From Macrotis lagotis (taxonomy: Eukaryota; Chordata; Mammalia; Peramelemorphia; Peramelidae), in contig NC_133666.1 of NCBI RefSeq assembly GCF_037893015.1, forward strand, positions 621,779,156 to 621,843,155: DNA of 64,000 nucleotides, in the 5' to 3' direction. Position 1 is the first letter of the stretch. Every line of letters begins with the position of its first letter. The translations under genes were made by a program, and so were the position numbers. Shown in pieces: positions 33,818 through 45,559 of the stretch. The notes under the pieces are model-generated. The model saw only the letters and a program-made list of their open reading frames with translations, did not search any database and was not told the origin of the DNA.

Positions 33818-36800
33818 GAGAGGGGGTGTACAAGATCCTGGAGTCAACTGGGGGGAGAGAGAGAGCGAGTGTGTGTGTTATACTAGGAACTCTGACCCTG
33901 TCCCTCCTTTATTCCAGATGCCCAGCGAGTCCTGGCTCAGGCCACTCATGTCCTGCAGGATACAGCTGTGAGTGTGGTGCCTTCTCCTCCCCGGGCCCCC
34001 CAGCGTCTGCTGCTCTTGGATGTGAAGCCTGGCACAACCCCAGAGATCCTGGAACTTTATGTGGAGAGTCTCTTGCCCACCAAGGGGGAGTGCCAGGCCC
34101 TTGCCAGCCCCCGACCAGACCGGGCCCTAGTACAGTTACCCGGACCTCTTTCGGAAGCGGGTGAGAGGTCTGAGTGGGGCGGGCTGATAGGGAAAGGCTC
34201 AGAAATATGGGGGATAGTAGAAGAGGGCTTGGTAGTGTAGCTGAGAGTTGTCGCTTGGTAAGAGAGAAAAGAGAATCGTTCCAAAGTTCTCCAACTTCCC
34301 TCTGGCAGAGTTTGAAGAGCTGGTTACAAAGTGCAGTGGGAAAACACTGGATGGCATGACGGTTTCACTCGCGTGGGTACCCCAGGCTCGAGCTGTAAGG
34401 GTTGTGAAGAGAGATCAACCCCCAGATCCTGTGCTGCTTCAGCTCTACCTAGAGAATGAACGCCGCAGTGGGGGCGGTACCCTGGAGGGGCTGAGGACAC
34501 TGCCTAAAGCCCAGGGAACCGTTGCCACCTTTCAACAGTGGAAGGGTGAGTACACCTTGTTCGCTTGCCCCTGGTTCCCCTAGGTCTGGATGTGTGTGTG
34601 GGAGGAGTAGGTCTAGATGCTTGCTGGAACCTGGCATACCTCACCTTCCCAACCTGCTTATTTGCTCTGGTGTCCCTTAATCTCCATTATCATGAAATCC
34701 CCTGAGGTGGTGCTAGCTAGTCTTCCAGACCTGAAGGAATCTCTCCCCCATTCAGTGGCAGAGCGAGTGTTGAGCCGCTATCACCAACTTAGTGGTTCAG
34801 AGCTAAACATCGTCCCCCACTATGATATCCTGGAGCCAGAAGCAGAGACAGAGCCGGAATTGGAGCCCAAACTGGAGCCAGAGTCAAAACTGGAGCTGGA
34901 GCTGGGGCCTAAACCAGAGGAAGGAAAGGAACTAGCCCTGGGTGAGATGATTTCCATAGAGACACCAGAAGAGAAAGTGCTCAAAGAGACCTTTGGAAAA
35001 ATAATGCCTATGGAGAAACTGGAAGGGACAATGATTTTGAAGAAACCAAGGGTAACAGTTCCTGGGACAGTTCCTTTGGAGAAACTGGAGGCAACTAGGG
35101 AGACACCTAAGGAGACAGTGACTGTGGAGAGACCAGGGGTAATAGAACCCCTAAGAGACAAAGTGCTGAAAGAAACTGTACCAATGGAGAGACCAAGAGA
35201 GCTAGTGGGGGCCATGGTGCCGGAGAGGGTAGTGCCAGAGGGGAGAGGGGAAGAGATGGTTGAAGCAGTGGTGCCTGTGGAGATCCTGCTGCCCATGGAG
35301 CCAGGTGCCTTTCGATTTCTGCAACTCTATTACCAGGAGTTACTTGCTAGCCTTAGTGAAGTGACCCTCTGCCCACTGGATGGCCTGGATGTCACTGGCT
35401 TCCGGGTGAGTTCCTCCTGAACTTATGTTTGGTCTATTCTGTTCATAGTGATAGCCTATAGGAAATAATGACATCTTTTAAGAGACTAGATCTGGTATAA
35501 AGACATTCCAGTATCTCCATCGGTCCCTGACTCTCTTATCTCCCTTCTTGGATTTCCCCTCTCTATAGCAACTTGTAGTCCACTCACTCTCTCCCTAGGG
35601 TCTTGAGAGTGTCAGTCCACTTGATTGATCAGTTCTTGTCCTTCAAAGTTGTTTTTCTTTACAATGATGCTATCCTTGTATAAACTGTTCTTCTGGTTTA
35701 ACTCACTTCACTTCTCAACCATTCATATTAATTCAGGATTCTCTAAAGTCTCCTTCATCATTTCTTCTCCATTAATATTCCATCATTAATATTCATGTAG
35801 CTCTCGGGGTCCCCTTATAATTTTTGGTTGTAGGTGTGATAGACTTACTCTCTCTTTTGGGAAGGGCTAGCTAGGTGATGCAATGGATAGTGCTTTGATC
35901 TTGGAGTCAGGAGGATGGGAGTTCAAATCCAGCCTCTGACACTTACTAGCTGTGTGACCTTGGACAAGCCACAATCCTGATTACCTCACATTTAGGGCCA
36001 CCTCTAGTTGTCCTGATTCGCATCTAAATCCAGCTGATTCTGGAGGAAAAAGTGAGGCTGGTAATATAGCACAACCCCCTTCACTCAAATCCAATTCACT
36101 TGCTTATCATGGCATCACCTCCCTGATGTCATGGTCTTTTTTTTTGGATTATAGTTATGTGTCTTGTGATACTATAGGCAATTTCACCCTTCTGCTATGC
36201 TTTTGGCTTAGGTGGTTATCATCACTTGAACTCATCCTGGTTCCTCCAAAGACCTCTTCCTAGGGTGAGGCGCTTCTGCATCTTTAATGTTCAAAGTGCC
36301 TTCTCTGTCATCCCAGGGCAAAGTATTAGGGATCTCCAAGCCCCTGGGTCTGAAGGTCGGAGCACTGCCCAGCTGTGTTGTGTAAGTCATTCCCAGGGAT
36401 TTCTAAATCTCCATCCTGAGGTTTTTCTCAGAGGTCTTCTACCCTTGCCTACAACTCTAGCAAAGTCTTGCAGACTACACAAATGCTTGACTTGCCTGGT
36501 CTGGCCATGATTGAAGACTACTTTGTGATGGGGCTGGTAGGGTCCTTCCCCATGACTTCTGGGTTGCTGATTGACGTTTTTGGAATACATCTCTAGGGAT
36601 TGAAGAAGTCATTTCTTGTATTTTCTCATTAGATTTCTTAATCTTGATTCCTTCTGGTTTCAACTATAAGGATCCATGGGGTTGCCAATACAGAACATTC
36701 CATGCCTTTGGACAGACAAGCTATCTTTCATGTCTGAGATGCCCAGTCTTCACCCCTGTCCCTTGTACACCTAGCTCTTCAAGGTTCAACTCAAACTATT

Positions 36801-39800
36801 TCTTTCATGGTCCCTTTCCTGATTTCACCTGGTTATATTGTGCCCCTCAATTGCTTTTAATTTCTTCTGTATTTATTAATTTATTTTCTGGAAGGGTTGT
36901 TGAGAAGTTCAAATGAAATAATATATGTAAGATACTTTGCAAACCTTGTGTTAGCTGTTGCTATTATTGTTACTATTTATTAATGAATTATCTAAGCCAG
37001 GAGTAACCATGTGACCACAGATATAGGAACCACCTTTCCAACTCATTGCTAGAGATTGCTTCATGTTTGGAAGCCCCGGGGTGGCTAGGTGGCACAATGG
37101 CTAGAGCACTGGCCCTGGAGTCAGGAGGACCTCAGTTCAAATCTGACCTCAGACACTTAATAATTGCCTAGCTGTATGGCCTTGGGCAAGCCACTTAACC
37201 TCATTGCCTTGCAAAAACCTAAAAAAACAAACAAACCATGTTTGGAAGCCCCAATCCAAGATCTATCCACTTACTTTCTTCTTATTTCCTACCCAAGAGG
37301 AAACTTCAATTGGTAGGTCACTGAAAAAGAAGGAAAATTTGGTCTTAATATAAGAGAAATTCTGATACTTGGTGCTATCCCCAAATGGATTAGACCATTT
37401 TGGGGATATAGTGATTTCTGCATCACTGAAGTTCTTCAATCAAAGATTAGATAGACACTTTTCAGAAAAGCTGTAGAAACAATTCTTAATCTGAAATGTT
37501 GAAAAGTGACAGAAGAGATTCCATTTAATCCAACAAATACTCTATGTGCAAAAACCTGTACTAGACACTGGGATTCAGAGGGAAAAAATGGCACACTCCT
37601 GACCTCATGGAGCTTCTATTTTTTCTATAGGGGGAAATTAATAGTAACTACAAGGTGACCCAAAATGATTTTAAGAGGTAGAGAGCATTATCAACTAGGA
37701 CATTAGGAAAAACTTCACGTAGGAGCTAAGTCTGTGCTTTGAAGGTAACTAAGGAATCTTTGAAAGGTAGGTGGAAGCCAGAATGTGGCTCTGTCAGACA
37801 GACTTTATAGTTTATACTAGAAACAAAAGGGGGGGGGATCGAAGATTGACTATGGCTGAGATCTGAACCAAGTGACTGATCACATTTTCCCAAGTTCAGA
37901 TTCCTATTTTTACCTAGTGTCTTTCTCCTAGTCTCTCCCATATATTCTCTGTCTGGTCCATCCTAGGGGAAGATATCTCCCCAAAGTCTATAGACTAGAG
38001 TTATGATTTCATAGGTATAACTTCAGCAACTCTGATAGTAGATACCTCATTGAGGCAAGAGGTTAGCTTTCCTTTCCCTCAATTCAGTAGGCTTCCTCTG
38101 AATTTTTCTATATGTTCACAGATCACTGGGGCACTGGAGCCATGCCAAGCTGCCAAAGAATTCCTACAGAGTCTTCTGAGCAGCATTGGATGCCATATGC
38201 TGCCTCTGAAACATCCAGGAAGTGCCTGCTTTCTGCTAGGCAGTGAGGGTCAAGGCCTCCTAAAAGACCTGGAGGCCCAGTTCCATTGCATCCTCACAGT
38301 AGAGCAGCAGGTGGTGACAGCCCTCAATGAAGACCCCATGAAGGTATCTGCTTTCACCCTCCAAACCATCCCTGAGTTAACTGTTGATCCCATCTTGACA
38401 AGCTCCTGATCTCAGCTCTTTCTGTGATCATTCTGACCTTTGAACTTCTGGTCTGGCCTTAATTTGCTACTCCTAAAAGACATAGAAGTTGGGGAACAGG
38501 ACACTGAATGTCTAGAGTCCTGACTCTGCTTCTCTCTATCTTATCCTATGCCCACAGCTTGATCCCATGGACCTTCTAGAAGCCCCAGCAACCCACAACT
38601 CCCTGGCCACTTGCAGCATTGCTCCGGACCCTTCAGCCATTCAAATGAGTATGGGCACCAACCAACCTCCCCTCTACCACTGTCCCTATCCCCCCTCTCC
38701 AGTTTTAAAGTGCCTCTTTCCTAGTTTTGCACCTCCAACTCTGTCCTTCTATCTGCCTTTCAGATGAGTTTGAGAGGTTTCTGGACAACCTGAAGACTCT
38801 AGATGGAGAAGAACGGTCTTCCCAGGAGATTGAGGAAGAGGAATTGCATGAGTCTGGGGAGGTGGTGGCAGCCCCTGTCAGAACAAAAGAGATGATGGAG
38901 GAGGAGGCAGCCCTGCAGTTGGCCCTGCATCACTCCCTGGAAGAAGAGAACCTAGCAAAATGGGAGACAAAAACTCTGAAGCAAGCACTGATGCTGTCCC
39001 TGCTAGATGACATAGAGGCTAAGGGTAGAAGTGGTGGTAACAGTAGCAGGAGAATCATGGTGCATGCTGCTTTTGATCAGGACCTCAGTGAGCTGAGCCA
39101 AACTCTGGAGACTCTTCTCAGTGAAGAACTACAAGAGGAGAGAGTGATGGATGTGGACCAGGGTTTACCACCTTCATTCTGGTCTCGCCTGGAGAAGCAT
39201 CATGATGTGACTATTACCCTGCAGGGAAATTGTGTCATCTTAAGTGGCTATGGTCCCCAGCCTTCCTGTGCTGCCAATCACATCAGAGCACTGCTGACAG
39301 TTCCCTTGAACCAGAGCCACACATTGACTCCAGACCCTGCTAGAGCAAAAGGTAACCCTGGCACTACCCTCCTCCTCCCCTCCCCCCATCTTCACATTCA
39401 TCTTTCTTGGTCACTTGCCTAGTGCTGCTCCCTCTTCCCTTCCCCCTGCTCAAACAACACTAACTGAATTTCAAAACCTTGTGGAGGGAAGGGATGAAGG
39501 TTTTGACTCTGGGCCTCCTTCATTCCTCCTCCAACACCACATCAGTGGTTCCCCAGGTGATGAGGCAGCAACCACCAGAGCTGGAGTGCCTGGAGGAGAG
39601 CAGTGCAGAATTCCAGGAGACAGTCCGAGCCTTTTACAGTACCTTGGACAGTTCCTCTGACAAGATTCGAATCATCAAGGTAAACCTAAAGGTCCAGCCT
39701 ACCCTGTCCTGGGCACTTTCCCTGCACGTGTATCTCCTTCTTCCTCCACTATAAACATTGTCCCTTTCACTGACTCCCAGAAATTCTACTCAGGTCAGGA

Positions 39801-42800
39801 AGATTAGAAAAAAGGTTCTTTCCCTCAGATCATTGTGGTGAGACTCGCTGGAAATTGTAGCCTGGTAATTAGAGCAAGGGTTCTATTTTGTTTGTTTTTA
39901 AAATAGTGACCACCTTCTTCTGCATATACCTCATTTCACATCTGGAGTTCCTTACTTCTCTACTGATAGGTGAAAGGTGTACCTCGCTGTCAACTCTCCA
40001 GGATTGAGATTGGCCGTTTAATCCAGGTTCTCATAACTCTTTGGTGCTCTTCTCTTTTATGCAAATGTAGTTATTGTACATCTTGTTCTCCTAGCTCTGT
40101 ACACTTCAGTCTGCACCAGTTCATACCAGTAACTTGCCAAGATTCTTGAAATTCTTCATAGTCATCATTTCTTGTGATACTATAGGCAAAAAAAGGCCTG
40201 ATTCTGTGATTTCATTAAGTGTAGGGAATTTCCAGTTGAAAGAAATCAGAGCTATCAACACTCACATGAAAAAATACCCTAAATCACTAAAAATAAAGAA
40301 ATGTAGATTAAAAAATGTGATTATCATCAAATTAGCTAAAATGACAGAAAAGGAAAAGGACAAATTCTGTAGGGATGTGAGAAAATAGGTACACTAATAT
40401 GCTGTTCTTGGGTCTATGAATGAGTCCAGCCATTCTGGAAACAATGTTTTTTAAAAATATGTTTTATTTATCGGTTTTTCTAACAACATGCAATGGTAGT
40501 TTTTACCAATTAATTTTTTACAAAGTTTTGAGTTTCACATTTTTCTCCCTCTCTCCCTTGCCTCCCCATTCCTACAGAGAGTAATCTAATAGAGGCTCTA
40601 CATGTATAATTATGCTAAACATAGATCCATATTAACCATGTTGTGAAAGAAGAATCAAATTCAAATGGAAGAAAAAAATGACAAAATATACAATTCTTAA
40701 AAATTGATCATAGTAAGCTTTGGTCTGCATTTAAACTCCGTGGTCCCCTGCCTGGATATGGATGGTATTTTTCCATCACAAGTCTTTTAGAATTGTCTTT
40801 GATTATTGTACTGCTGAAAAGAATAACTCTAACTCCATCATAGTTGCTCATCACTCAACATTGTTGTTGGTGTGTATAATGTTTTTCTGGTTCTGCTAAT
40901 TTCACTCAGCATCAGTTTATATATATAAGTCTTTCAGATTTTTCTGAAGTCTTATCCTTCATGATTTCTTATAGAACAATAGTGTCTGGAAAGCAATTTT
41001 TAACTACATCCTAAAAACTGTACATACCCTCTGAACGAGACATAGCACTATTAGTTCTGTATACCTAAGAGAACATGAAAAAGAAAAAGGACCCATATAT
41101 ACAAAAGTATTTATAGTAACTCTGTGGGATGGCAAAGAATTGGAAATTGAGAGGATGACCATCAACTGGGGAGTGACTAAACAAATTATGGTATATAGCT
41201 TATACAGTTTGGAGTCTGGAGTTAGGAAGACCTGTATTCAAATCTAACCTCCAAATCTAGCCTCTTTCTAGCTGTGTCATCTTGGAAAGGTCTCAAACTG
41301 AGGTCTGCCTTAATTTCCTCTTTTGTAAAATGTGGATAATAATAATACTTACAGTTGTGAAGATCAAATTATATATTTGTAAAACACTTTACAAACCTTA
41401 AAGTACAATGTAAATGTTAGTTGTTATTATTATTATTATTATTTCTTCCTTGGTAAAATGGGGACGATAATCTTTCCACTGTTGTGAAGAAAGCTGTTTG
41501 TAAGTTTTAAATTGCTAGCTCTCTTCCACTATCCATGATAACTTGAGGTTTGATTCAGAAGATTAAAGGGAGAAAATTGGGACTTTTCCCCAAGTCCAAG
41601 GGCAGAGGAGTGGGGACAAGGCACAAAGTTGTTACATGCTTCTGGGAGCCTTTAAGGAGAAAAAGTGTCCCATAAGAGTTTCTCAAAGTCAAGAGAATAC
41701 CCTGAAATGGATTATATAGGAAGGTTTCTCTTGTATTTCATGGTCTTCTCCCAACACTTCCACTATGATTTCTTTTTTTAATATAAATATTTCGTTTTCC
41801 AATTACATACAATAATAGTTTCTACCAATCATTTTTTGGGGAAAGTTTTCTATTTTACAATTTCCCCCCCCCTCACTTCCTCTCCCCCTTCCCCCCAATA
41901 GAACGCAGTCTGATAGTCTTTGCATTTGTTTCTGTACCTCTATAATTTCAAAGCTGGTATTTCCAGAGTCTTAACTCAAGATTTTTCCCTTTCCCACCTG
42001 CTCCCCACCACCCCACCCCACCCCAGCCTGGTCTGACTAGTGTCACCACCTTCAGCAAACTGCTTCTCCTGGAGGCTTCCCTGTCCCTGAGTAAGGACCC
42101 AGAAAAATGATCTCTGAGTAAAGATATAGTCCAAAGACTGCTGTTATGATTTTACGTGCCCTAAGGTTTACAAAGGACTTACTCTGCGACAGTGAATGTT
42201 GCAGTTGCACTGAAAGTTGCAGTGAATGTTGCAGTGGCTCCAGTGAATGCAGTTTTCAAAGAAAGAGTCTGCATTTTACAAGGGGAAAAAAACAGGCAAA
42301 GAGGTTAAATGACTTGTCATGATGACATAGCGAGTAATTGCTGGAGTTGGGATCTGATAAGGTATACAATGTTCTCCTGGTTCTGCTCACTTCATTCAGT
42401 ATCAGTTTATGTAAATCTTTCCAGGTTTTTCTGAAATTTGCCTGCTTATCTTTTCTTATAGAATATTCCATTATATTAATAAAATTTCTCAATTAATGGG
42501 CATCCCCTCAATTTCCAAGTCTTTATCACGACTACTATGAATAATCTTGTACATGTGTCTTTTCCTCTTTTTTGTGATCTCTTTTGTAATTCTATAGATC
42601 TAGAAGTGAATTTTCATCAAAGAGTATGCAAAGTTTTATTACCCTTTGAGCATAGTTCCAAATTGTTCGGAAATGAGATTTGAACCCAAGTCTCTTGAGT
42701 TTAGGTACACTGCTGGCACCTCTGGGCTCTGAACTGATATCAGGAAACCCTGTCTTTCCCTGGGTCTAGAGCTAAAGCTAATGCTTCAGCCACTATGGGC

Positions 42801-44065
42801 TACCCTCTCCCCGATCCTACCCCATCTCCTGCCTACTACAAAAATTTGCATGTAACTTGGCCAGAATAGGTGTCAGAAGCTATCTTCTAGGGACATGGAG
42901 AAGTTTCTGGGCACTCACTGCATTTGTATAATTGGGAAACTGGCCAATTGCTTCAGATCAGAAAGTTCTAGAAGCATTCTTGGAGTCCTTGGAGTATGTT
43001 AGGAGTTACAGTCTGGGAACCCTTAATCTTCTGGCCTGGTTGTATTATTGCCCACTGAATGTCAAACTCCTTTTCCCTTAGATTGAGCGGGTATCTCAAC
43101 CCCTGCTCCAGAGTCAGTATGAGCTCCACAAGAAGAAGCTGGAACAGTCATGTCCCCGATACCCTGTTGAGCAAATCCTGTACCATGGAACCTCTTGGCA
43201 AGCTGTGCCTGACATCTGCACCCATGGCTTCAATCGTAGCTTCTGTGGCAGAAATGGTGAGAGGCAGGGAGGCGACATGAGGGACCCACAAGAAAGGACC
43301 AGGGAAATGTGGTGAGAGGGATGGCTTGCATTGGAAAGTAATGAGTGGGACTGAGACACAGGTTGGAGAGTGTTGTGGGGAAGAGTGAAGGATTTAAAGA
43401 AAAGGGTAGGGGCGGTTAGGTGGCACAGTGGATAGAGTACTGACCCTGGAGTCAGGAGTACCTGAGTTCAAATCTGGTCTCAGACACTTAATAATTACCT
43501 AGCTGTGTGGCCTTGGGCAAGCCACTTAAACCCATTGCCTTGCAAAAAAAAACAAACTAAAGAAAAGGGTGAGGAATTAGGGAGTAATGGTGGGGTCACT
43601 GATGTTGGAGGAGAGGTTGGCTGTAAATGATATTTGGTCTGGTTGTGGTTATGGAAGACTTTGGAGCTCAGTGAATGCAGGGTGCTGGAGTCTTATCTTC
43701 CTCTTCCTTCTACCCCAGCCACCTTGTATGGGCAGGGGGTGTACTTTGCTGTACAGGCTAAGATCTCCATCAAGGACCGGTACTCACCCCCAGATGCCAA
43801 CGGGCACAAGGCAGTGTTCATGGCTCGGGTGCTGACAGGAGATTATGGGCCAGGACATCCAGAACTTCGTGTTCCACCCCAAAGGGACACTGACCAGGGC
43901 ATCCAACGCTGTGACAGTGCTGTTGACTCCATAAGACAGCCTAGGATTTTTGTCATCTTCCATGATACTCAGGCCTTGCCCATCTTCCTCATCACCTGTC
44001 AGCACATTTCAGACCCTAGTGGTCTCAGAACCTCCTCTCCATCACCTCCCTCCTTTGACTACTGA
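33354..44065 (+). CDS. PARP10: PARP10 (ARTD10), mono-ADP-ribosyltransferase
   Basis: Ten coding exons: 33354-33525, 33918-34160, 34309-34545, 34756-35405, 38122-38343, 38558-38648, 38764-39351, 39546-39679, 43082-43256 and 43719-44065. All have GT-AG borders and matching phases, totalling 952 codons plus stop (human 1025). Residues 1-217 form RRM-like modules ([24 protein letters not shown]). Residues 218-400 are a Glu/Pro-rich repeat region. UIMs lie at about 584-600 ([14 protein letters not shown]) and 609-621 ([10 protein letters not shown]), and a PIP-like QETVRAFY at 758-765. The catalytic domain (about 790-952) has H814 in YHGTS, Y846 in GVYFA and I914 where poly-ADP-ribosyl enzymes have Glu, so it transfers single ADP-ribose units. 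Family roles: ubiquitin/NF-kB signalling, PCNA-linked replication stress, interferon response. The frame is intact. The start is chosen by alignment to VELRGL...[12 protein letters not shown]. Confidence 0.95.
33560..33816 (+). repeat. CTGTGT-type and (TG)n repeat in PARP10 intron 1
   Basis: Degenerate GTGTCT/CTGTGT hexamers lead into a pure (TG)n at about 33772-33815, close to the intron's middle. Long Cys/Val-only open frames here are artefacts. Confidence 0.9.
34838..35290 (+). repeat. PARP10: Low-complexity Glu/Pro and KVLKET-type repeats in PARP10 exon 4
   Basis: Codes first for alternating Glu-Pro/Leu pairs ([17 protein letters not shown]), then for loose repeats around [31 protein letters not shown] and [14 protein letters not shown]. 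Human PARP10 has a different repeat set at this place, so the segment is fast evolving. The reading frame is preserved. Confidence 0.75.
35620..35815 (-). repeat. L1 3' fragment, antisense, PARP10 intron 4
   Basis: CTTCTGGTTTAACTCACTTCAC ... TCATTTCTTCTCCATTAATATTCCATCATTAATATTCATG is the degraded antisense of late L1 ORF2. Confidence 0.5.
35868..36155 (+). mobile_element. Long tRNA-headed SINE, PARP10 intron 4
   Basis: Head GGGCTAGCTAGGTGATGCAATGG, then TTCAAATCCAGCCTCTGACAC, followed by the long body (reverse of the 26730 family) ending CATCACCTCCCTGATGTCATGGTC. This shows that the body pieces elsewhere belong to a tRNA-headed SINE. Confidence 0.65.
36160..37060. other. PARP10 intron 4, unassigned part
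   Basis: No exon, RNA gene or confidently named repeat is seen. Short open frames lack support. Confidence 0.4.
37078..37236 (+). mobile_element. WSINE1-like SINE, PARP10 intron 4
   Basis: Complete copy with a 16-base perfect target duplication CATGTTTGGAAGCCCC (37062-37077 and 37237-37252). Confidence 0.95.
37260..38121. other. PARP10 intron 4, 3' part
   Basis: Weak LINE/SINE-end text at 37525-37620 (CAACAAATACTCTATGTGC ... CACACTCCTGACCTCATGGAGC). Otherwise nothing is recognised before the exon 5 acceptor. Confidence 0.4.
40055..41200. repeat. L1 fragments in PARP10 intron 8, one inserted head-to-head in another
   Basis: 40055-40190 is an antisense L1 piece. 40190-40445 is a sense L1 piece ending CATTCTGGAAACAATG. 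40446-40972 is an antisense 3'-end L1 (starts with its T-rich tail, ends ATAGTGTC), and 40973-41200 resumes the sense L1 (TGGAAAGCAATTTTTAAC ... ATTTATAGTAACTC). The flanks share TCTGGAAA-CAAT, a probable target duplication with one gap. All frames are broken. Confidence 0.7.
41212..41425 (+). mobile_element. MIR/MON-like SINE, PARP10 intron 8
   Basis: GTTAGGAAGACCTGTATTC, CTAGCTGTGTCATCTTGG, AATTTCCTCTTTTGTAAAATG, GTTGTGAAGATCAAATTA and AAACACTTTACAAACC, followed by a (TTA)n run to 41442. Confidence 0.75.
41770..41960 (-). repeat. L1 3' UTR fragment, antisense
   Basis: CATACAATAATAGTTTCTACC, GGGGAAAGTTTTCTATTTTACAA and CCCCAATAGAACGCAGTCTG match the 3' UTR text of the antisense copy at 40460-40600. 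Confidence 0.6.
42280..42740 (-). repeat. Old tRNA-SINE (MIR type) split by an antisense L1 3' fragment
   Basis: SINE text at 42280-42358 (GGCAAAGAGGTTAAATGACTTG ... GGAGTTGGGATCTGA) continues at about 42675 (GAGATTTGAACCCAAGTCTC). Between them, 42360-42673 is antisense L1 (CTCCTGGTTCTGCTCACTTC ... CAATTAATGGGCATCCCCTC). Confidence 0.6.
43408..43557 (+). mobile_element. WSINE1-like SINE, PARP10 intron 9
   Basis: Complete copy with target duplication TAAAGAAAAGGGT (43395-43407 and 43558-43570). It lies in the short intron between the two catalytic-domain exons. Confidence 0.94.
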
Positions 44066-44480
44066 AATGGCCTCAGGACCCATTTGTTCTCACTTGCTTG
44101 AATCATCTGAGTCTGGTTTGGCCACCTGGACCAGGTAATATTGGATAAAGTAAGGTGGGGAGAAGAATATGGGGAGAGGGTAACCTGATTCCTTGCACTG
44201 GCATAAAAGATTTCCTTTCTTCTTCTCTGCTGTTTTCTTTTCATCCCAAGATACTGTCTCTAAATCCCCTCCTCTTCTTCAATCCTATCTTCCCCCTCCT
44301 CCCGAGCTAAGTTCTGATCTAGAAAGTGAAAAGGGAGCTTAAAAGACGTGGGAAGTAGAACACTCTACATAGATCTGCCAATCTTGGCACCAGAAAGCAG
44401 CAGGTATAACAAAGAAAAAAGAGGAAAGTAGTCTAGCAGTTCCTGCCTAAGAGACAAACCCACAATAAAAAAGCATAGCT
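44066..44480 (+). other. PARP10: PARP10 3' UTR, end uncertain
   Basis: The first consensus AATAAA downstream of the stop is near 44464. A variant GATAAA near 44143 could also serve. The end is inferred only. Confidence 0.4.
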
Positions 44481-44564
44481 TCAGATATCTATGTCAAATG
44501 GATTTAAAAAATGTGATGAGTACTTTTTAATTTCCTAGGCATCCTGCCAGAAACAATATAATGT

Positions 44565-45555
44565 ATAATAGTCAATAAAAATTTATTAAATGCCTACTAT
44601 GTGCCAGTGTTGTGTTAAACACTGGGGGAAAAAACAGTTCCTACTCTCAGGGATCTTATAATCTAATAGGGGAAAATAAAATACAAAAGGAAGCTGAGAA
44701 GAGAAGTAAGAGGTAGGGGGCCACCAGGGGGACCTAGCATGATATTAAAATGAAAGAACTGGGCTAGGACTCTGGAGGGGTATGTTTGATTCCAAATAAA
44801 ATCCTGCTATGTGCAAAGCTAGGTGCTAAAGATACAGAAAGGTAGAAAGTCCCTGCCCACAAGAAGCTTATGTTCTACAGGAAAGGAACACATAAACACA
44901 GTTAAGGAAAGTTAATGCCAAGTATTAGTTTAGAGAAGAGGATAGAGAATTGGTCTGAGGGTAAGAGAGACAAAGTCCTCTTTGTCAAAGTGCCCAAGAG
45001 TAAGCACTTCAGTCATGCCCAGAAAGATGGCAGGGGTTCAAAGAAGTATATTCCTGATAGAAGACCATTTGGGCAAAGTTGCAAGGGTGGGAGATGGCAT
45101 ATTGTATACAACAGTATGCAGGCCAATTTGTCTGAAGCAAAGAGTCTTTCAAGGAGAGTGAGCCAACTTGGGGAGGGTGGTTAGGGTTTTATCTAAGAAG
45201 CCCCACTGGAACCTTGAAGCTTCTGGAGCAGAGAGTGACACAGCCAGATCTTCCCAGGCTAGATAACTTGGCAACAGTATGGAGAATGGATTTGAGAGAT
45301 TAGAGGCTTAGGAGAAGGGAAACCTACTGGAGGCTATTGCAGTTGTACTGGCAATATATAAATAGAATTAAGGCTGTATTAAGGATTGTTCTAAGTAATA
45401 GGGAGGTAGACTTGACAACAAATTGGATGTGGACAAAGAAACACGGAATGATTAAATAAGCCTGCAGTCACACAATTAGTAACTATTGGTGATGAGAGAG
45501 AAAGAAGAACCAAGGATGCCTAAAATTGGGAGCTTGAGTGATGGAAAAGGTGGCA
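44565..45555 (-). repeat. L2-like LINE 3' part, antisense
   Basis: Begins with ATTTATTAAATGCCTACTATGTGCC and CACTGGGGG (3'-end text) and continues with GCCAGATCTTCCCAGG, GAGGCTATTGCAGTTG, GACAACAAATTGGATGTGG and GATGCCTAAAATTGGGAGC, in the same order as 13960-14230. Confidence 0.5.
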
Positions 45556-45559
45556 TCTT

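Noticed and set aside
33131-33847. 238-codon minus-strand frame overlapping PARP10 exon 1
   Set aside because: Antisense shadow of exon 1 joined to a CA/GT repeat; His/Thr-rich low complexity.
34820-35296. 158-codon minus-strand Ser-rich frame
   Set aside because: Antisense shadow of the PARP10 exon 4 repeat region.
35400-38121. Extra PARP10 exon in the 2.7-kb intron 4
   Set aside because: Exon 4 and exon 5 join in phase and match the human protein order across this point; intron text is SINE/L1 or unassigned.
41980-42110. Possible additional PARP10 exon before exon 9
   Set aside because: Exons 8 and 9 join in phase to [14 protein letters not shown], matching human IRVVRVERVSHPLL with no room for an insert.
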